The translations under genes were made by a program, and so were the position numbers. DNA of 64,000 nt from Sulfitobacter sp. F26169L. GTDB taxonomy: Bacteria > Pseudomonadota > Alphaproteobacteria > Rhodobacterales > Rhodobacteraceae. Below the pieces are notes generated by a model. The model did no database searches. It was not told the origin of the DNA and saw only the letters and a program-made list of their open reading frames with translations. Shown piece by piece: positions 55,938 to 63,952 of the stretch. Position 1 is the stretch's first letter. Every line of letters begins with the position of its first letter. Location of the stretch: positions 282,036-346,035 of the forward strand of contig NZ_JAPMLP010000004.1 of assembly GCF_026410285.1 (NCBI RefSeq). Direction: 5' to 3'.

Positions 55938-57191
55938 TTACGTGAATTTGACGGCAGGCAGGATCGTGGCGGTACACGTGCCGAAACCGATCTGATAGCC
56001 GTCACCCTTTGCCGCGCCGTGCAGGGTCAGCGTATCGCCATCCTCGATAAAGCTGCGGGTCTGGCCTCCCCCGATGTCAATCGGCTCTTTCCCGCCCCAT
56101 GACATCTCAAGCAGGCTACCGCGCTGGTTCTTCTCAACGCCGGAGATGGTGCCGGAACCTAGCAGATCACCGGGGGTCATGGCGCAGCCGGAGCTTGCGT
56201 GATGCGCCAGTTGCTGTGCGGCTGAGTAATACATCTCGTTGTAGTTCGTCTCGCAGATCGTCACTTCCTTGCCATCTCGGGGCTGAAGCGTGACGCTGAG
56301 ATCAATGTCATAGAGCATCGGCTTGGGCTCTTGCAGGTGAGGCAGAAGCTCCTTTTCACGCTCTGGCGTAGAGGTGCGGAACGGCTCGAGTGCGGCGCGG
56401 GTAACAATCCACGGGGAAATAGAGGTGGCGAATGCTTTGGCCTGAAACGGGCCAAGTGGCTGATATTCCCAAGCCTGAATGTCGCGTGCGGACCAGTCGT
56501 TCAGGAGAACATAGCCAAAGATCATTTCGTCCGCTTGCGTCACGCTTACCGGATGCCCCATTTCGGAACCCGTTCCCACAATCGCGCCCATTTCAAGCTC
56601 GATGTCCAGACGCTTGCAGGGGCCGAAGCTTGGTGTGTCAGCGTCCGGTGCTTTGGTTTGCCCGTTGGGGCGCACGACATCCGTGCCCGAAACTACTACG
56701 GTCGAGGCACGGCCGTTATACCCGATCGGAATATGCAGCCAGTTCGGAGGTAACGCATTTTCCGCGCCGCGAAACATGGTGCCGACGTTTACAGCGTGGT
56801 TCTTGCCAGCGTAGAAATCGGTGAACTCGGCCACTACCATCGGCAGTTCCATGCGTGCATCCGACATGGGCACCAGCAAGGGCGCAACTGCGGCCTGCTC
56901 GGCGGCGCCTTCGGCCAGCAATTGGATCAGGCGGCTGCGCAGGGCGTCCCATGCCTCGGGTCCCAATTCCATCACGTCGTTCCAATAAGGCACGTCAAAC
57001 ACCGCATCTTCGGCCAGTTCGATCAGGCCAGCCTCTTCGGCGGCGAACATGTCAAGGATCATGTCACCGATGGCAACGCCACAACGGGGTTCCAGACTGT
57101 TGGTCGCAAACACGCCATAGGGCAAATTGTTGAGCGGGAACTGGCTGTCGACGCTGTTTGCGCTCTCTACCCATGATTTCTGTAGTGGCAT
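55938..57191 (-). CDS. fahA: Fumarylacetoacetase
   Basis: FahA (417 residues) hydrolyses fumarylacetoacetate to fumarate and acetoacetate, the last step of tyrosine/homogentisate breakdown. The motifs DFYAGKNHAVNVG, GSEMGHP and DWSARDIQAWEYQPLGPF carry catalytic and metal residues. The ATG at 57191 has AGGAAAT upstream. Its gene appears intact, unlike hmgA next to it. Confidence 0.93.
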   Translation of the reverse strand: MPLQKSWVESANSVDSQFPLNNLPYGVFATNSLEPRCGVAIGDMILDMFAAEEAGLIELAEDAVFDVPYWNDVMELGPEAWDALRSRLIQLLAEGAAEQAAVAPLLVPMSDARMELPMVVAEFTDFYAGKNHAVNVGTMFRGAENALPPNWLHIPIGYNGRASTVVVSGTDVVRPNGQTKAPDADTPSFGPCKRLDIELEMGAIVGTGSEMGHPVSVTQADEMIFGYVLLNDWSARDIQAWEYQPLGPFQAKAFATSISPWIVTRAALEPFRTSTPEREKELLPHLQEPKPMLYDIDLSVTLQPRDGKEVTICETNYNEMYYSAAQQLAHHASSGCAMTPGDLLGSGTISGVEKNQRGSLLEMSWGGKEPIDIGGGQTRSFIEDGDTLTLHGAAKGDGYQIGFGTCTATILPAVKFT

Positions 57192-57233
57192 TTTATTTCC
57201 TTTGTTTCCGGTGCAGGTGTGCTGCACGTATCT

Positions 57234-57416
57234 TTAGCCGCCGCCATCTGCGCTGCCGCTGTCTCCTTCAAGGCGGCCATCCCCGCCGCCCACATGCCAA
57301 ACGTCGGACTTATCCCCCGGTTTACGAGGAGGACGCGCGCCGCGCCGTATGTCATGAAACATGATGATGGCGGAGATTATAGTAAACGCGATGACGGCGA
57401 AAAAAATTCCTTTATT
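57234..57416 (-). pseudogene. Possible small membrane ORF without a start codon
   Basis: On the minus strand an open stretch ending at 57234 encodes a hydrophobic segment, GIFFAVIAFTIISAIIMF, followed by basic and Gly-rich residues. No ATG, GTG or TTG begins it; NKGIFF is preceded by an ACA codon where a start would fit. It lies between fahA and hmgA and may be a decayed gene or chance. Confidence 0.35.
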
Positions 57417-58016
57417 TGTTGTCCCGTGCGCCGGCGGGCTTGTTTTCTAAATTGGCACAGTAATTGATGTAGTCGTCCTGCACTGGTGCTTCTTTCGCGG
57501 CAAAGGCAGCCAGATACCGGGAGAGAACCCTGTTTCGAACGTAACTGACATGGTGTTGCCTAGCTCTTCGACACGGTACACAATGCCGAGCGGGATAGTG
57601 ATGGTTTCCTGAGGCTCGATTTGTTTCACGCCCGGTTCCGTACCAAAATGCACGCACCCTTCTTGCGGAACAACCAGCAATTCGGAATCCGCAGGGTAGA
57701 AATTTAGATCCTTCATGGATGCAGTGACAAGATCGAAATTGCTTGTCACTCCGACCTGCGTTTCAACATCGCTTGCCGTCGTCATGGTGCGCATGCCCGT
57801 TGATCCTGAAGGCTGGATACCATAACTGCGAAAGCCGCTAAGTTGCTCGCCGTACAGACCGTAGTTTGCTTTTTGGGGTGAATTCATGTCGCGGGTCAAT
57901 GCGCCTGAAAGCCCCGCTGTTTCAAAGTCGTTGCCGAAACCGTGTATGTAACACCCAGTGCTGGCCACAGGCGTCGGGGCAGTTTGGAGCCCAGACGGAG
58001 AAGTCTCATTGTGCAT
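57412..58016 (-). pseudogene. hmgA: Homogentisate 1,2-dioxygenase, disrupted
   Basis: The remaining sequence starts at the ATG at 58016 with a good GGAGG site and reads through the known HmgA N-terminus (GFGNDFETAGLSGAL, then NYGLYGEQLSG), jumps to GMRTMTTASDVETQVG, continues through ADSELLVVPQEG to VYRVEE, and then joins LGNTMSVTFETGF from the C-terminal end. The last piece, AAFAAKEAPVQDDYINYC, is in another frame. A normal HmgA is about 430-450 residues; here two internal deletions and a frameshift leave about 200, and the iron-ligand region is gone. It is thus inactive. Confidence 0.85.
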
Positions 58017-58047
58017 GCGAACCTCCACCACATAATGCCACACGGTT

Positions 58048-58076
58048 ATTGGTTTGATATGTAACTAACAACCAGT
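58048..58076. promoter_or_regulatory. Possible MarR operator between hmgA and its regulator
   Basis: ATTGGTT (58048-58054) and AACCAGT (58070-58076) form an inverted repeat with one mismatch and a 15-base spacer in the 71-base divergent gap. Confidence 0.35.
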
Positions 58077-58087
58077 AAGTTGATGCT

Positions 58088-58519
58088 ATGAGCAATCCAG
58101 AGTTCAATTTAGATCAGTTTTTGCCTTATGTGCTTAGCCGCGCAGCCGAAGCGTCAAGCCTTGGCTTTCAGAAATTTTACCGCCAGCGCTACGGTATGCT
58201 GCGCACGGAATGGCGGGTTCTGTTTCACTTGGGGCGTTACGGTGACATGACCGCAAAAGCTGTGTGCGAACGGGCCAGTCTGCACAAAACCAAAGTAAGC
58301 CGCGCGGTGCGAGCTTTGGAAAAGAAGCGATTTTTATCGCGCACGCGGCAAGAGCATGACCGCAGGCACGAGACTTTGTCGCTCACGCGACACGGGCTGG
58401 TCGTTTATACGGATTTGCAGCAGTTGGCAAAAGAGTACGATGCAAAACTGGCGTCCCGCTTTACCCCGCAAGAGCGGGAGGTATTGAACCGCTGTCTGGA
58501 CAAAATTACTAAGTTGTAG
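58088..58519 (+). CDS. MarR-family regulator (probably HmgR)
   Basis: The 143-residue protein has a winged helix-turn-helix domain with AKAVCERASLHKTKVSRAVR (about residues 57-76), followed by the wing with RTRQEHDRRHE. It is divergent from hmgA, in the place of the homogentisate regulator HmgR. The gene appears intact although its main target is broken. It ends in a strong bidirectional terminator. Confidence 0.85.
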   Translation: MSNPEFNLDQFLPYVLSRAAEASSLGFQKFYRQRYGMLRTEWRVLFHLGRYGDMTAKAVCERASLHKTKVSRAVRALEKKRFLSRTRQEHDRRHETLSLTRHGLVVYTDLQQLAKEYDAKLASRFTPQEREVLNRCLDKITKL

Positions 58520-58550
58520 TCAGGTCGGAAATCGTTCCGACCTGACTTTG
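58518..58550 (+). terminator. Bidirectional terminator between marR and the PCuAC gene
   Basis: A perfect 13-bp stem (58518-58530 with 58535-58547, loop ATCG) lies between the convergent genes. Confidence 0.85.
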
Positions 58551-58556
58551 AGCTAC

Positions 58557-59051
58557 TTAATCCGCGTCTTTATGATCGGAATGGTTCATGGTGCCATGGT
58601 CTTTTGCACTACGTGCTTCGATGTCGAATGTGATGTCCAGCTCGCCTGCGGTTTCAAATACCAACGTCGCATCGACCTTGTCGCCCACTTTGAACGGATT
58701 CCCGTCCAGTCCCATAAACATGACGTGTAACCCACCTGGTTTCAGGGTGACGGTTTCCCCAGCGGGGATCGGGATGCCGTCCTGTTTGGTCATGCGGGCA
58801 ACGCCGTTTTCGTCAGTTTCCGTCAGGTGCAGCTCGACACGCGGAATTTTGGCGACACGCACTTCCAGCAGCGTATCCGCCGTATCCGAAGTGTTTTCGA
58901 GGGTCATATAGCCGCCGCCCACTTTTGCGGTCTTGGCTGTTTCAAAAGCCTTTGGATGCATAACGGTGATCGGGCCGACCTTGTAGTCGTGTGCCATTGC
59001 TGCTGACGTGGTAAGAAATACCGCAACTGCGGCTTGAAGAAGGTGTTTCAT
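58557..59051 (-). CDS. Copper chaperone PCu(A)C
   Basis: The 164-residue protein is a periplasmic copper chaperone that loads the CuA or CuB site of cytochrome c oxidase. It has a signal peptide (cleavage after AMA near residue 20) and the copper ligands His75, Met87, His109 and Met111, with the family spacing H-x11-M-x21-H-x-M. The C-terminal tail is rich in His and Asp. AGGAAA lies upstream of the ATG at 59051. Confidence 0.92.
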   Translation of the reverse strand: MKHLLQAAVAVFLTTSAAMAHDYKVGPITVMHPKAFETAKTAKVGGGYMTLENTSDTADTLLEVRVAKIPRVELHLTETDENGVARMTKQDGIPIPAGETVTLKPGGLHVMFMGLDGNPFKVGDKVDATLVFETAGELDITFDIEARSAKDHGTMNHSDHKDAD

Positions 59052-59118
59052 ATCATTTTTCCTGTGATGCGCACGCAATTTTGCATGCTGACGTGACGTG
59101 GTGCTGATGCTGTAATAG

Positions 59119-59475
59119 TCAGATCAGAGGTGGCGCACGTACAGGAGGCGTGTAGCGCAGCGGTGGAAGGTGGGCCGTTTGCCCGTCATCAAGATTGCCA
59201 TCGAGTAATCTGGGCACCAGTGTCGGGCGAATACCGAGTACTGCAGGTGGCAGCAAAATGGACGTTCCGACCGTGCAGTTTTCGCATCCCACCGAAGGAT
59301 GGCCAAACGTGCCACCGCAGATGTCGGAAGGATCACCGCCCATGGCAAGAAACTGGGCCATCTCCGGGGAAACAGGGGCTGCACCGACACGGTGGGCGAA
59401 AGGCAAGCCGACAAGTACAAGTGCCATCATGGCCATAATGACCTGACGCAACAGCATATGTACAAGCTTGTTCAT
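59119..59475 (-). CDS. Small membrane or exported Cys-containing protein (DUF2946-like)
   Basis: The 118-residue protein has a hydrophobic N-terminus (about residues 8-28) and then CGGT and GCENC, which could bind a metal. It resembles small DUF2946-type proteins found near copper genes. It is on the same strand as and upstream of the PCuAC gene, separated by 67 bases, so the two may act together. The ribosome site is weak. Confidence 0.6.
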   Translation of the reverse strand: MNKLVHMLLRQVIMAMMALVLVGLPFAHRVGAAPVSPEMAQFLAMGGDPSDICGGTFGHPSVGCENCTVGTSILLPPAVLGIRPTLVPRLLDGNLDDGQTAHLPPLRYTPPVRAPPLI

Positions 59476-59544
59476 GCGCGAAGATTACCTCGCCACAATG
59501 GGGGTTACCAGTAGAGATTGCGTCAATTGCGATTTGCTGGTGAG

Positions 59545-59601
59545 CCGGTTTTCAGGCAACTGGAACCGGTTTCCGCGCGCTTGCCACTGACAGGCGCGCG
59601 G
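59545..59601 (-). terminator. Hairpins downstream of the HtrA protease gene
   Basis: CCGGTT with AACCGG (about 59545-59569) and a perfect 8-bp GC-rich stem (59573-59580 with 59594-59601) lie after the stop at 59611. T tracts are short, so termination is only likely. Confidence 0.45.
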
Positions 59602-59610
59602 GTAGATTTA

Positions 59611-60693
59611 TCAGGCTTCTTGCGGCTCCAACGTGCCGATGGTGACATCTACCGAAACCTCTTTGCCGCGCCGCAGAACGGTAAGTTTCGCGCTGTCGTC
59701 AGGGTCTTTTGCTGCCACAGCTTTTGTCAGATCACGCAAAGCCTCGATTTTTGCGCCGTCAAAATCGATAATGATGTCGCCTTTGACCAGACCGGCCTTT
59801 TCGGCGGGGCTTTCTTTGGCAACTGCTTCGACCATCGCTCCCCTTGCGTGATCAAAGCCCAGAACCTGTGCAACTTCTTCGCTGACAGGGCGAATGCTGA
59901 CGCCCAGCCAGCCACGGGTGACGGTTCCGTCTTGCGCCAGTTCGGCAACCACTTCGCGCACCACGTCCGACGGGACGGCAAAGCCGATGCCAACCGATCC
60001 ACCGCCGGGCGAGAGGATGGCAGTATTCACACCGATCACTTCGCCTTCGTTGTTGAACAATGGCCCGCCGGAGTTTCCGCGGTTGATTGCGGCGTCGGTC
60101 TGGAGGAAGTCATCATACGGGCCGGAGTTGATATCACGGGATTTGGCCGAGATGATGCCGCTGGTTACCGTCGAGCTAAGGCCGAAGGGGTTGCCCACAG
60201 CCACGACCTCGTCGCCTACGCGCATCGTGTCGGACGTGCCGAAATCAACGTGGGGCAATTTTACATCCGCTTTGATCGACAGAAGGGCGATATCTGTTGC
60301 AGGATCGCTGCCCAGCACTTCGGCATCGAAAATCCGCCCGTCTGCAAGCGTGACCTGTACAGACTGCGCACCAGCGACAACGTGGTGGTTGGTCACAATC
60401 TGTCCGCCTTCGGATATGATGAAACCCGACCCCAATCCGGCGCGCGGCGTCGCCTCGGGAAGTTGGTGCTGAAACCGTTTGCGCATGGCCTCGGGCATGT
60501 TGTCGGGGAGGGTGGCGCCGGTCTGCACCGCGCTTGTCACCTCGATGAAAACAACAGCGGGTGCAACATCTTCTACCAGATCGCCATAGCCGCCTGCGGG
60601 TACGGCAAAAGCGGCGGTCGGTGCCAGAACAGGCGTCATGGCAAGAGCAGCGGCAAGCGCCAGCGGGGCGGTTTTTGAAAGCAATGATGTCAT
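59611..60693 (-). CDS. HtrA-type serine protease with one PDZ domain
   Basis: The 360-residue protein has a signal peptide, a trypsin-like domain with His104, Asp134 and Ser208 (in NRGNSGGPLF) and a single PDZ domain (about residues 255-350), unlike DegP which has two. The ATG at 60693 has GAGG about 6 bases upstream. It is divergent from a response regulator and kinase pair, which probably controls it in response to envelope stress. Confidence 0.9.
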   Translation of the reverse strand: MTSLLSKTAPLALAAALAMTPVLAPTAAFAVPAGGYGDLVEDVAPAVVFIEVTSAVQTGATLPDNMPEAMRKRFQHQLPEATPRAGLGSGFIISEGGQIVTNHHVVAGAQSVQVTLADGRIFDAEVLGSDPATDIALLSIKADVKLPHVDFGTSDTMRVGDEVVAVGNPFGLSSTVTSGIISAKSRDINSGPYDDFLQTDAAINRGNSGGPLFNNEGEVIGVNTAILSPGGGSVGIGFAVPSDVVREVVAELAQDGTVTRGWLGVSIRPVSEEVAQVLGFDHARGAMVEAVAKESPAEKAGLVKGDIIIDFDGAKIEALRDLTKAVAAKDPDDSAKLTVLRRGKEVSVDVTIGTLEPQEA

Positions 60694-60787
60694 GTTTACC
60701 TCGTGCATCTGTTTTGCGATTGCACCCTAGATGGCGCACCAAGATTACGGGAAAGCCAGTGGTTCTTATACAAAAGTGTAATACGCG

Positions 60788-60813
60788 ACAGGGTGCAGAG
60801 CGGGACGCCCTGT
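60788..60813. promoter_or_regulatory. Inverted repeat upstream of the response regulator
   Basis: ACAGGGTG (60788-60795) and CGCCCTGT (60806-60813), with one mismatch, flank a 10-base centre just upstream of the response regulator start. It may be an autoregulatory site. Confidence 0.35.
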
Positions 60814-60828
60814 ATTATATAAGATGAC

Positions 60829-61500
60829 ATGAAGATACTTGTGATCGAGGATGACGCCACGACTGGCACCTACATCGCGCGCGGTTTGCGCGAGGAAGGC
60901 CATGTTGTGGACTTGGTGGCGGATGGCCGCGCAGGGCTGCTGGCCGCAACTGGTGGTGGTCATGATGTGCTGGTCGTCGACCGGATGCTACCTCATGTGG
61001 ATGGACTGACGCTGGTAAAAACCTTGCGCGGGGCGGGAAACAAAACGCCTGTTTTGTTTCTGACGGCAATGGGATCGGTCGAGGACCGGATCGGCGGGTT
61101 GAACGCAGGTGGCGATGATTATCTGGTCAAACCGTTTGCCTTTGGCGAGTTGTCGGCGCGGGTTGCCGCCCTCGGCCGCCGCCCGCAAGCGGTCGAACAG
61201 GACGTGACATTGCACGCGGGCGATCTGACGCTGGATTTGTTGACCCGCAAGGTCGTGCGTGGCGGGCAGGAAATTGATCTGCTGCCGCGCGAATTCGCGC
61301 TGTTGGAATTTTTGTTGCGCCGCAAGGGGCGGGTGCAGACCCGCACGATGTTGCTGGAGGGCGTTTGGGATTTGTCCTTTGATCCGATGACCAACGTGGT
61401 CGAAACCCATATCAGCCGGTTGCGGGCAAAGGTGGATAAACCTTTTGATACAGAGCTTATCAAAACGGTGCGCGGCGCGGGCTATAGGATCGACGGGTGA
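60829..61500 (+). CDS. OmpR-family response regulator
   Basis: The 223-residue protein has a receiver domain (phospho-acceptor Asp51, conserved Lys near 100 in VKPF) and a C-terminal winged helix DNA-binding domain with LLPREFALLEFLLRRKG. Its stop overlaps the GTG start of the partner kinase. It is divergent from the HtrA gene. Confidence 0.93.
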   Translation: MKILVIEDDATTGTYIARGLREEGHVVDLVADGRAGLLAATGGGHDVLVVDRMLPHVDGLTLVKTLRGAGNKTPVLFLTAMGSVEDRIGGLNAGGDDYLVKPFAFGELSARVAALGRRPQAVEQDVTLHAGDLTLDLLTRKVVRGGQEIDLLPREFALLEFLLRRKGRVQTRTMLLEGVWDLSFDPMTNVVETHISRLRAKVDKPFDTELIKTVRGAGYRIDG

Positions 61501-62861
61501 GGCGTCTGTGGCGCTCTATGCCGTTGCGGCTGGCGCTGGTGCTGGTCGTGCTTTTCGGCACCGTCAGCTTGCTGAGCCTTGCGGCGAGTTATGCTTTCAC
61601 GCGCGCCGCATTCGAACAATCCATTCGCGATAATCTGGCGCAGGATCTGGCGGGGTTCCGCGCCGCGCCGTCTGCGCGGGCGGTTGCGCTGTTGGTGCAG
61701 GCAGAATCCGAGGACACCGATCCGGGGCGGCTGGTGCTGAGTTATGTCACACGAACCGGCCAGATTTACGGCAACGGCGCAGTGGCACGTGACGATGAGG
61801 GGTTTCACATCATCTCGCTTAAAGAGGGGCGCGCGCAACTGGATGGCGAGTACCTCGCGCTGAGTGCGCGGCTGTACGGGGGCCGTCTGACCATTGCGCG
61901 CAGCCGTGCCGAAATCGAAGCGCTGCAACCGGTATTTTTCAACATTCTATGGATCAGTTTGTTGCCAACGGTGCTGATTGCCCTGTCTGGTGGCTTGATC
62001 CTTGCACGGCGCTCACAGCGTCATGTCGAGGTGATCAGCAAGGCGCTGGAGCGGATGACGGGCGGTGATCTTGCGGCGCGGGTGGTGACGGGGCCGCGTT
62101 GGTCGGATGATTTGTTGCATATTGGTGAAACGGTCAACGGCATGGCGGATGCGCAGGAACGCTCTGTAACGGCACTTCGGCAGGTTTCATCCGATATTGC
62201 CCATGATTTGAAAACCCCGGTGCAACGGGTTTCATTGCAACTGGAGGCGCTGGGCGAGGTTGTCCCCGCCGGAGAGGCCGCGGAGCTGGTGGCGCAAACG
62301 CGCGCCGAAGTTGACGGTATTTCCGCAGTGTTCCGATCTTTGTTGCAACTGGCACAGATGGAAAACGGCGCATTGCGCGCGCAGTTTGCGCCCGTAGATC
62401 TGGCAGATTTGTGCCGGACGATGGCCGAAGTTTATGAGGCGAGCACAGCGGAGCGCCAGCAGACGCTGACAGTAGATGTGCCGGATACGGTTAAGGTACA
62501 TGGCGAGAAAAACCTGCTGGGCCAGATGATTGCAAACCTGCTGGAAAACGCCGTGCGCCACAGTGGTGAGGGCGCCGCGATCTCCGTTACGGTTATTCAG
62601 AGCGAAAATGAAGTTGTTCTGAGTGTTTCCGACAACGGTTTTGGTATCCCCGAGTCTGAGTGGACAAAGGTTACGCAACGTCTTTATCGTCTGGACCGCA
62701 GCAGAAACACGCCGGGAAACGGGCTGGGGCTGAGCCTTGTTGACGGGGTTGCGCGCCTGCATGGCGCAAGGCTATCGCTGGAAAACGCGCAACCGGGGCT
62801 TCGCGCGGTGGTGCGGTTTTCCAGAGGTACTGGCGCTACCGCAAAACCCTCCGGCACTTGA
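61497..62861 (+). CDS. Sensor histidine kinase (GTG start)
   Basis: The 454-residue kinase has two membrane helices (about residues 10-33 and 148-170), a HAMP domain, a phospho-acceptor His236 in IAHDLKTP, and an ATPase domain with NLLENAVRHS, DNGFGIP and GNGLGLSL. The GTG start at 61497 overlaps the regulator stop. It pairs with the response regulator for signalling. Confidence 0.93.
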   Translation: MRRLWRSMPLRLALVLVVLFGTVSLLSLAASYAFTRAAFEQSIRDNLAQDLAGFRAAPSARAVALLVQAESEDTDPGRLVLSYVTRTGQIYGNGAVARDDEGFHIISLKEGRAQLDGEYLALSARLYGGRLTIARSRAEIEALQPVFFNILWISLLPTVLIALSGGLILARRSQRHVEVISKALERMTGGDLAARVVTGPRWSDDLLHIGETVNGMADAQERSVTALRQVSSDIAHDLKTPVQRVSLQLEALGEVVPAGEAAELVAQTRAEVDGISAVFRSLLQLAQMENGALRAQFAPVDLADLCRTMAEVYEASTAERQQTLTVDVPDTVKVHGEKNLLGQMIANLLENAVRHSGEGAAISVTVIQSENEVVLSVSDNGFGIPESEWTKVTQRLYRLDRSRNTPGNGLGLSLVDGVARLHGARLSLENAQPGLRAVVRFSRGTGATAKPSGT

Positions 62862-62919
62862 TGTTAATTCGGGGCTGCGCCAGAAGTTGGCCTGACAGTT
62901 ATCAAGTGAGGACATCCCC

Positions 62920-63885
62920 ATGCAGGCCATGCAAGTTACCGAACACAATTCGCCCCTGACCCTGCGAGAACTTGAAATGCCCATTGCGGCGGCAGGCCAA
63001 GTGGTAGTGCATGTGGCAACCTGTGGTTTGAATTTCGGGGATACGCTGCTGGTGAAAGGCAGCTATCAGGAGAAACCGGCGCTTCCGTTTACGCCTGGAA
63101 TGGAGCTGGCCGGTACAATCACTGCTGTTGGCGATGGTGTTGAAGCATTTGCCGTGGGACAACGTGTTGCCGCGTATTGCGGTGTTGGCGGACTGGCCGA
63201 ATATGCCGGAGTAAGTGCGGATGTGTGTGTGCCTTTGCCGGATGAAATGTCATTCACCGACGCCGCAGCGTTTTTGATCACCTATGGAACCAGTCACATT
63301 GCGTTGGGCGCAAGGGCAGCGCTGCAACCGGCGGAACGTTTGTTGGTGCTGGGAGCTTCTGGCGGCGTCGGATTGACGGCGGTTGAATTGGGCAAGCTGA
63401 TGGGAGCCGAGGTGATCGCCTGCGCTCGCGGAGCCGACAAGCTGGCGATCTGCGCCCAAAAAGGTGCAGACCACCTGATTGATTCAGATAGTGATGATAT
63501 TCGCGAAAGCGTGAAGGCGTTAGGAGGGGCGGATGTGGTGTATGACCCGATTGGTGGTGCCCAATTCAAGGCGGCGATGAGGGCCAGCAATCAGGGTGCG
63601 CGCCTGTTGCCGCTGGGGTTTGCCAGTGGTGAGGTGCCGCAAATACCGGCAAATATTTTGTTGGTTAAAAACATGACTGTGTTGGGCCTTTATCTGGGCG
63701 GGTTTGCGAAGCTGAGCCCGCGCGCGATGACCGAAAGTTTTGCGACCTTGATCGACTGGTATGTTGCGGGCAAGTTGAAGCCGCACGTAAGCCATGTGCT
63801 GCCGTTGGCAGAAGCAAATGCCGGTCTTGATTTGCTGCGTGCGCGCTCCGCCACGGGCAAGGTTGTGATTGAAATCAGCCAGTGA
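62920..63885 (+). CDS. Zinc-independent quinone oxidoreductase (MDR family)
   Basis: The 321-residue protein is a medium-chain reductase of the NADPH:quinone oxidoreductase type. It has the GroES-like N-terminal domain and the NADPH-binding LVLGASGGVGLTAVELGK segment (about residues 143-160). The structural zinc Cys cluster is absent. GAGGA lies 7 bases upstream. The substrate is not determined. Confidence 0.88.
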   Translation: MQAMQVTEHNSPLTLRELEMPIAAAGQVVVHVATCGLNFGDTLLVKGSYQEKPALPFTPGMELAGTITAVGDGVEAFAVGQRVAAYCGVGGLAEYAGVSADVCVPLPDEMSFTDAAAFLITYGTSHIALGARAALQPAERLLVLGASGGVGLTAVELGKLMGAEVIACARGADKLAICAQKGADHLIDSDSDDIRESVKALGGADVVYDPIGGAQFKAAMRASNQGARLLPLGFASGEVPQIPANILLVKNMTVLGLYLGGFAKLSPRAMTESFATLIDWYVAGKLKPHVSHVLPLAEANAGLDLLRARSATGKVVIEISQ

Positions 63886-63920
63886 ATGGGGGCCAGCCCC
63901 CATCGGCGCCTTGCGCCGAT
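63886..63920 (+). terminator. Twin hairpins after the quinone oxidoreductase gene
   Basis: ATGGGGGC/GCCCCCAT (63886-63903) and ATCGGCG/CGCCGAT (63902-63920) follow the stop codon. No T tract follows directly; a dispersed motif does. Confidence 0.55.
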
Positions 63921-63927
63921 CCCCCCG

Positions 63928-63952
63928 GGATATTTTTAGCCAAAAGAAATAG
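63928..63952 (+). repeat. 25-base dispersed intergenic motif, copy 2
   Basis: Matches 22965-22989 at 23 of 25 positions. The last 48 bases of the window beyond it hold no recognisable feature. Confidence 0.6.

Noticed and set aside
53156-56102. Two long plus-strand open frames opposite the monooxygenase, MBL and fumarylacetoacetase genes
   Set aside because: They are antisense to three well-recognised genes with clear motifs and have no family signal of their own; they are shadows of GC-rich codon use.
59518-60678. A 386-residue plus-strand frame opposite the HtrA protease gene
   Set aside because: The minus-strand frame has a signal peptide, the complete catalytic triad and a PDZ domain; the plus-strand frame has no recognisable features.
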